Part shown: piece by piece, positions 5,732-9,699 of the stretch | Layout of the letters: each line of letters starts with the position of its first letter | Numbering within the stretch: the first letter of the stretch is position 1 | Assembly (NCBI GenBank): GCA_937860165.1 | Contig: CALMBE010000382.1 | Span: 1-9,699 of the forward strand | Length of the DNA stretch: 9,699 nt | Direction: 5' to 3' | Source of the DNA: an uncultured Planctomycetaceae bacterium | GTDB lineage: Bacteria > Planctomycetota > Planctomycetia > Pirellulales > Lacipirellulaceae | Made by a program: the position numbers and the translations under genes | Notes under the pieces: model-generated | What the model saw: the letters and a program-made list of their open reading frames with translations, nothing else | What the model was told of the DNA's origin: nothing | Databases searched by the model: none

Positions 5732-5869
5732 AATAGTCTTCCTGTGCCGGTTTTAACGGATTTACCAAAGATTCGGGTCGTAACGTGCCGAACTCTAGCA
5801 ACCGGGAGAGTACCTCGCTGCATTGAGCGAACTTTTCTCGGCCTGAAACTCGGCAACCATCGAGGGCGG

Positions 5870-5899
5870 ATTCTAGTAAGAGTTCGCTCCCAGGGTCCA
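5870..5899 (-). promoter_or_regulatory. Minus-strand promoter candidate
   Basis: On the minus strand, TGGACC (5899-5894) and TAGAAT (5875-5870) are separated by 18 bp. They match the -35 and -10 consensus at four and five of six bases. Transcription would begin near 5863 and give a leader of about 130 bases before the TTG at 5731. The palindrome at 5897-5912 overlaps the -35 box and could serve as an operator. Motif evidence only. Confidence 0.3.
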
Positions 5900-5912
5900 C
5901 GGCAAACCGTGG
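5897..5912. promoter_or_regulatory. Perfect 6-bp dyad CCACGG-CAAA-CCGTGG
   Basis: The arms are exact reverse complements around a four-base spacer. The dyad touches the -35 box of the minus-strand promoter candidate, the place expected for an operator. It could equally form a small hairpin. No function is proven. Confidence 0.35.
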
Positions 5913-5952
5913 GCCTCCGCGATTCGGGCCGACCGTGCTAGCAGTGGGATGT

Positions 5953-5978
5953 TCACCCGGCAATTTGCCAACGGGTGA
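5953..5978. promoter_or_regulatory. Dyad TCACCCG/CGGGTGA in the 6081 upstream region
   Basis: Perfect 7-bp arms, TCACCCG (5953-5959) and CGGGTGA (5972-5978), enclose 12 bases that contain a smaller nested dyad (GGCAA-T-TTGCC, 5959-5969). It lies about 100 bp before the ATG at 6081 and may be an operator or a leader hairpin of the exported-protein cluster. Confidence 0.35.
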
Positions 5979-6080
5979 TTGGAATAAGCATTTACAGGGA
6001 GCAATGCGACCGTGGGTCGTGGTGACTCCAGGACCTCGAACGCCAGAACCGAGTGCGTACGACCTCGGGGGGGAAACGCA

Positions 6081-7400
6081 ATGAAAAAACGATTTACAAG
6101 TGCTGCGATTTGTCTGTTGGCCACGTTCGCCGCGGCCAGTTGCTGGGCTCAACATCACCTGGCATACAATCTGCCGCCCGCCCAGCGACTCATGGAACCT
6201 GGCCCTGGTGTCGGTGGTCCCGGCCCTGGGGTTCTCATGCCTGCTTCGAGCATGGGCATGGGGGGCGGCGGTGCCGCCATGGCTGGGGCGATGGGGGCCT
6301 CTTATATGGGTGGGGCCTGCCCTCCCATGGGTATGAGCGCCGGTGCGGTTTCACAGATCGCCTTTCTGGGTGTCGAAGGGGGTGAAGTCTCTTGGGATGT
6401 GAGCGGACAACAGATGTTCGACTCCGAACCCCTCGTGATGCCCGGTCGGCAGAATTTCCCGCAAGGGGCCATCTACCGCTTGAAGTTAATCAACTTGCCA
6501 AGCCGCGAAGGTGTGGAACTTTATCCCACGCTCGAAATCGCACCCGTGACTCCGCGGACCGATGCCTACCTGGCACATGCTCCGATCCCCGTGCAGTTCA
6601 CCGATGAAGACTTGGATCAAGTCCTCAGCGGCAATTTCGTCACCAAGGTGATTTATCTCCCAGATCCCGAATTTCAAGAGCTCGCACTCTCTGGGGTCGA
6701 AACCCTGGTCAGCACGCGGCTTGATCCGGGGGTCGACCCGATTGCCGAGGCCGATCGACGCGGTGCCATCTTGGCGATCTTGCGAATGGGTAATCTCGAT
6801 CTGCAACTTTCCGGCCAAGGCCTGGGCCTGGCTGGCGGTGTGGAACATGCTCAGTATCAGGAGGGCGGAACCTACCAAGGTGGCGCACCGGCTGAGGGTT
6901 ACCAACAAATGGGTGCCAACGACGGAAATTGTTACGGCGGGGGATATCCTGGAATGCCCGGGCCTCAAGGCATGTCAACCGCTGGATTCGCTCCCGCGCC
7001 GATGCCTCCTCACATGATCTCCGGAATGACGACGCCCGAATGGGGCATGCCCCATGTCGGTACTCCCATCGGACTGCCTGGTCCGCCACATATTCCCTTG
7101 GGTCACGAAGCGGGCCTCACCAATCACACCATGAAAAACCACACGCGGGTCATGCTTCCACCCCCTGTGCATAAAGTCAAAATCGATGTCAAGCAGCGCC
7201 CTGGCATGAATTACCCACGTCCGGTGAACCATGTCCAAGTCTCCGAATCGAATCGGGCTCCCTTCCGCGCCTTTGGTGGCACGGTGGCCCCAGCAGTTCC
7301 GACCGCCATCCAAAAAGCTGGTGCTCGGGCTTCGAGTATCGGCGACCGCAGTCAGGCTTGTTTCGACGAAGTGACTCAAGAAGGTGTCTGCCCCGAGTGA
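6081..7400 (+). CDS. Exported protein, planctomycete family, paralogue A
   Basis: A 439-residue exported protein of unknown function. MKKRFTSAAICLLATFAAAS with CWA-Q at 21-24 is a signal peptide, probably cut by signal peptidase I. Residues 38-90 are a Gly/Met/Pro low-complexity stretch. Residues about 93-240 form a folded domain with YRLKLINLPSREGVELYPTL (132-151), PVQFTDEDLDQVLSGNFVTK (170-189), VIYLPDPEFQ (190-199) and DRRGAILAILRMGN (225-238). The region 245-320 is again Gly/Pro/Gln-rich. A conserved-looking tail holds TPIGLPGPPHIPLG (328-341), TMKNHT (350-355) and KVKIDVKQRPGMNYP (365-379). I recall close relatives in other planctomycetes, always without known function. The folded domain recurs in the next gene. 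The start is the ATG at 6081 because the signal peptide begins there; an upstream TTG frame extends into non-coding DNA. Probably first gene of a three-gene operon; likely periplasmic or cell-surface. Confidence 0.88.
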   Translation: MKKRFTSAAICLLATFAAASCWAQHHLAYNLPPAQRLMEPGPGVGGPGPGVLMPASSMGMGGGGAAMAGAMGASYMGGACPPMGMSAGAVSQIAFLGVEGGEVSWDVSGQQMFDSEPLVMPGRQNFPQGAIYRLKLINLPSREGVELYPTLEIAPVTPRTDAYLAHAPIPVQFTDEDLDQVLSGNFVTKVIYLPDPEFQELALSGVETLVSTRLDPGVDPIAEADRRGAILAILRMGNLDLQLSGQGLGLAGGVEHAQYQEGGTYQGGAPAEGYQQMGANDGNCYGGGYPGMPGPQGMSTAGFAPAPMPPHMISGMTTPEWGMPHVGTPIGLPGPPHIPLGHEAGLTNHTMKNHTRVMLPPPVHKVKIDVKQRPGMNYPRPVNHVQVSESNRAPFRAFGGTVAPAVPTAIQKAGARASSIGDRSQACFDEVTQEGVCPE

Positions 7401-7427
7401 TCTTGTGTGCAGCGAAATGGATATCTC

Positions 7428-8288
7428 ATGTCAACGGACCGCACCACTCCGCATCTGAATAACCTTTGGATGCGAGACGCTGTCAAACTGCTGCTTGCAG
7501 CACTGATTGTTCTCACGTCCGACGCCTGGGTGTCGGCGGGTGAGCCGTCAGCGCATTGGCACCACGCAGGTGCCATGCCACCGGGAGCGATTGGACGTCA
7601 GCGTCTGTTGAGAGGTGCTCCGCTTGCTGGTACCTGTCAGCCGGTTGAGATTCGTGCCCCCCAAGGGGTCCGAATCGCTCCGGCGGCGGGTGGCAGTTAT
7701 CTCGAAGGGTCGCCAAACCAATTGTTGGTCGGCTTGACCATCGGTCCGGTCTACCGCTTTCGAGTTAGCGAGATTCCCGAGAATCCAGGTCTGGAAGTCT
7801 TTCCCACGCTGGAACTTGTCGACCGGCTTTATCCACCGTGTGGTCAGGAATTGAGATTCCCGGTCCCCGTGGAACTCACTCCGGACGAATTGATCCTCGC
7901 CGCCGAGGGCCGATTCATCACGCGCGTGATTTATGTCGAAGATCCCCAACTGGCCCCGGCAATCGCCCGCTCTGGAGAAGAGCAGCCCTGGATCGAAGCG
8001 CGACCGGGCGAAGACCCGCTCGTCATGGCCGACCACTTGGGGCGCCCCATTGCAATCCTGCGGATGGGTGGTCGGGTCCCCGAGGGTACGGCAATCGACT
8101 CCGAATTCAATTACGGTTCGCCGCCGATGATGGTGTACGACCACCAACTCGTGGGCGATCCCCGGGTACGTCACGATTACTCTGTCGAACAAGCGATCCC
8201 CAATCAAGAAATCATCGGCAGTGAAATCAGCGACGATGAACTCGTCGCGCCTCAAGAAATGCTCCCCCTGCTGAGCCCCAGACAGTAA
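7428..8288 (+). CDS. Exported protein, planctomycete family, paralogue B
   Basis: A 286-residue exported protein, clearly homologous to the folded domain of the gene before it but without the long Gly/Pro-rich flanks. Residues about 16-37 (RDAVKLLLAALIVLTSDA, then WVSA) act as signal peptide. Residues 108-214 match paralogue A step by step: VYRFRVSEIPENPGLEVFPTL, FPVPVELTPDELILAAEGRF, ITRVIYVEDPQ, PGEDPLVMADHLGRPIAILRMG. The C-terminus (215-286) is acidic and unrelated. The start is uncertain: ATG at 7428 is preferred; a GTG at 7407 and an ATG at 7470, which would give a compact signal peptide MRDAVKLLL, are also possible, and none has a good ribosome binding site. It follows paralogue A by 27 bp and precedes the DUF11 gene by 6 bp, so the three are probably co-transcribed. 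Function unknown. Confidence 0.85.
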   Translation: MSTDRTTPHLNNLWMRDAVKLLLAALIVLTSDAWVSAGEPSAHWHHAGAMPPGAIGRQRLLRGAPLAGTCQPVEIRAPQGVRIAPAAGGSYLEGSPNQLLVGLTIGPVYRFRVSEIPENPGLEVFPTLELVDRLYPPCGQELRFPVPVELTPDELILAAEGRFITRVIYVEDPQLAPAIARSGEEQPWIEARPGEDPLVMADHLGRPIAILRMGGRVPEGTAIDSEFNYGSPPMMVYDHQLVGDPRVRHDYSVEQAIPNQEIIGSEISDDELVAPQEMLPLLSPRQ

Positions 8289-8294
8289 GGTCTT

Positions 8295-9557
8295 TTGCCT
8301 GTGCCAAATGCGAATCGAGACATTGTGAAATTTGCACAGTCAAGTCGCGCGCCGGCGTGGTTTCGCTATGGGGTCGTCGCCACCGCCACTTTGCTTCTTT
8401 GTTCTTGCCAATCGGTCTGCCCACACGGCAATAACGTCCTGTCTCAACAAATTCCATCAACAGCTTCGGAGCCCACTGCCTTTCAAGCCGCGGCAGCCCG
8501 ACACGTTGTCGAGCCCGTGGTTTACCAATCGGACAGAAACGTGGCACCACCTGTCTATCGCCAAGCCCAATATGCAGCGGGAATTGTTCCGCCAGCTTGT
8601 GCGCACTCGGGTTGCGGCTCCTGCGGTTGCCAAGCCTGCGGACTGGTCGGTCCCCGCGATGAATACCTTTGCGACGGGGGCGATCACGGACTTCCCGCTG
8701 GTGTGAAGCAAGATTTGCATATCGATGGCCTCGAACAAGAAGATACCGTCGCCCACTACGACACTGTCGATGGGCACACGTATATCACGCCCAGTAACCA
8801 AGTGTGCGTCTATGCCCCCCGGTTCGCCGTCGTTCGGCGGGTGGTCGACCTCCAAGAATACGCCCGTTACGATGCCGCCAACGGCTTCGGCCACACGATG
8901 TCGTTGGCCAAGTTCGACGAAAACGAAAAGGTCGCAACCTCACTCAATAAACTCGAACCCCATATCGACCGCGTCGAAGATCCTGCCTCGCTCCTCCGCG
9001 AACGGCAACAACCTGGCGAATTGGGCCGCGAAGTTCGCTTGGCTGCCGACATCGGCACCCTTTCGCCGTACGCCGATCTGCAAATCGTACACACCGGCAC
9101 ACTCGTCGGTGACGAAAAAGTGAAAATCGCGCGGGCCAGCATTGCCGCGATTACCTGGACCGGCGACGAAGCACCCCAAATCATGATCGATAGCCGCAAC
9201 GCTATCGCAGCGATCAGCCAGCGTCAGCCCGGAGTGGTCTACCACCTCGACGAACCCAACAAGCCCTGCTTGCGACTCGTGAAACTTGCCTCGACGAGCA
9301 CAGCCAAGCCGGGCGAAGAAATTGAATTCACGCTCCGACTCGACAACATGGGCAACCGCGAAATGGAGCGCGTCACCGTGGTCGACAATCTCACCACCCG
9401 CCTCGAATATGTGGCCGACTCCGCCCAGTCCAGTGTCGCGGCCGATTTCTCGACAGATCCCCAGCCAACCGGTTCAGGGATACTCCGCTGGGAACTCAAG
9501 GAACCACTCCAAGCCGGCGCAGGCTGCATCCTCAAATTCAAATGCAAAGTCCGCTAA
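8295..9557 (+). CDS. Cys-rich DUF11-domain lipoprotein
   Basis: A protein of up to 420 residues. Residues 20-40 hold a hydrophobic stretch ending in LLLCSCQS, a lipoprotein-type signal with C38 (LCSC) or C36 as the lipidated residue. Residues 102-115 carry a cysteine cluster (CAHSGCGSCGCQAC). Further cysteines are at 42, 126, 171, 325, 411 and 417. Residues 135-320 are a strand-rich domain of unknown type (ITPSNQVCVYAPRFAVVRRV, then VRLAADIGTLSPYADLQIVH). Residues 326-420 form a DUF11 domain: LRLVKLASTSTAKPGEEIEF, LDNMGNREMERVTVVDNL, LEYVADSAQSS and a closing GCILKFKCKVR. DUF11 occurs in bacterial surface proteins, among them chlamydial OmcB, which also is Cys-rich. It probably sits in the outer envelope. 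The start is unclear: TTG 8295 (four bases after AAGG), GTG 8301 and GTG 8325 all keep the signal. It is 6 bp after paralogue B, so same operon. Confidence 0.85.
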   Translation: MPVPNANRDIVKFAQSSRAPAWFRYGVVATATLLLCSCQSVCPHGNNVLSQQIPSTASEPTAFQAAAARHVVEPVVYQSDRNVAPPVYRQAQYAAGIVPPACAHSGCGSCGCQACGLVGPRDEYLCDGGDHGLPAGVKQDLHIDGLEQEDTVAHYDTVDGHTYITPSNQVCVYAPRFAVVRRVVDLQEYARYDAANGFGHTMSLAKFDENEKVATSLNKLEPHIDRVEDPASLLRERQQPGELGREVRLAADIGTLSPYADLQIVHTGTLVGDEKVKIARASIAAITWTGDEAPQIMIDSRNAIAAISQRQPGVVYHLDEPNKPCLRLVKLASTSTAKPGEEIEFTLRLDNMGNREMERVTVVDNLTTRLEYVADSAQSSVAADFSTDPQPTGSGILRWELKEPLQAGAGCILKFKCKVR

Positions 9558-9578
9558 GCTGCTGCATCCACTCACTAG

Positions 9579-9598
9579 CCCCTGACGTAAGTCAGGGG
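9579..9598 (+). terminator. Perfect hairpin after the DUF11 gene
   Basis: CCCCTGAC (9579-9586), loop GTAA and GTCAGGGG (9591-9598) form a perfect 8-bp stem starting 21 bp after the stop codon. No T-tract follows directly, though a T-rich stretch lies at 9617-9633. It resembles hairpin repeats I recall at gene ends in planctomycetes. It is the most likely 3' boundary of the 6081-9557 transcript. Confidence 0.6.
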
Positions 9599-9624
9599 AC
9601 TCCCTCGCCCCCCAGAATTTTCCC

Positions 9625-9654
9625 TTAGTTTTTGGCCACTTCATCCGCTATAAT
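9625..9654 (+). promoter_or_regulatory. Promoter candidate pointing out of the window
   Basis: A perfect -10 box TATAAT lies at 9649-9654, with TTAGTT at 9625-9630 as a weak -35 box at 18-bp spacing. It sits just after the hairpin and would drive a gene beyond the right edge. No gene start is visible in the remaining 45 bases. Confidence 0.45.
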
Positions 9655-9699
9655 CACGCTCGTTCGTCGTAGTTGCATCAGACTCTGTGACTGCCGATC

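Larger units (their letters stand above)
5732..6080. other. Divergent intergenic region
   Basis: These 349 bp separate two genes read outward in opposite directions and should contain both promoters. I can support a minus-strand promoter candidate (5870-5899), a ribosome binding site for the minus gene (AGGAAG at 5738-5743), a CCACGG-CAAA-CCGTGG palindrome (5897-5912) and a TCACCCG/CGGGTGA dyad (5953-5978). No convincing plus-strand -10/-35 pair was found. The plus gene has only a poor G-rich stretch before its ATG at 6081. A 58-codon minus-strand frame (5724-5900, GTG start) is open but not convincing. Confidence 0.6.

Noticed and set aside
5724..5900. Minus-strand frame of 58 codons (GTG start) ending 8 bp into the exported protein gene
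   Set aside because: The peptide looks fairly protein-like, and the overlap with the TTG at 5731 would fit coupling. But the start has no well-spaced ribosome binding site, third-position GC is lower than in the neighbours, and the GTG lies in the -35 box of the best promoter candidate. Left open rather than disproved.
6012..6080. N-terminal extension of paralogue A from an upstream TTG
   Set aside because: It would place 23 charged residues before a textbook signal peptide starting at the ATG 6081.
9632..9654. TTGGCC as -35 box for TATAAT at 9649
   Set aside because: Spacing is only 11 bp; TTAGTT at 18 bp was preferred despite its weaker match.

Overview
The window looks like chromosomal DNA of a planctomycete, probably from the Pirellulales (inference). 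Several secreted or membrane protein families here resemble planctomycete proteins I recall. Convergent gene ends are filled with palindromic repeats next to a single-domain Y1 (HUH) transposase. Several genes start with TTG, and many lack a Shine-Dalgarno sequence. No rRNA, tRNA, CRISPR array or phage gene was seen.

Layout. 1-236: gene-free, AT-rich left edge with TTCGCG motifs in inverted arrays. 237-1951: a translationally coupled pair, a single-pass membrane protein followed by an HTTM (vitamin K-dependent gamma-carboxylase-like) membrane protein. 2047-2558: a DUF433/DUF5615 (VapBC45-like) toxin-antitoxin pair with a TTGA overlap, preceded by a promoter placed so that the mRNA would be leaderless. 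2570-3607: pdxA (4-hydroxythreonine-4-phosphate dehydrogenase, vitamin B6 synthesis), which starts 11 bp after the toxin gene. It carries a perfect 35-bp palindrome in frame, and its stop codon lies inside a repeat unit. 3587-4752: a repeat-rich stretch between convergent genes. It has 77-78 bp tandem units, several palindrome classes and a REP-associated-type transposase gene (minus strand) that almost exactly fills the gap between two perfect 263-bp direct repeats. 4769-5731 (minus): a secreted protein with a LolA-like look. 5732-6080: divergent intergenic region. 6081-9557: a three-gene plus-strand cluster of exported proteins, made of two paralogues of unknown function and a Cys-rich DUF11 lipoprotein. 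It ends at a perfect hairpin (9579-9598), followed by a promoter-like sequence pointing out of the window.

How the parts may work together. The HTTM pair is probably one membrane unit. The toxin-antitoxin pair may share a transcript with pdxA. The 6081-9557 cluster probably encodes co-expressed cell-envelope components. The DUF11 plus cysteine-cluster lipoprotein recalls chlamydial OmcB, a PVC-superphylum envelope protein, but that is analogy, not proof. The most unusual locus is the transposase flanked by long, perfect, composite direct repeats, together with the evidence that such repeats have entered pdxA at two places.
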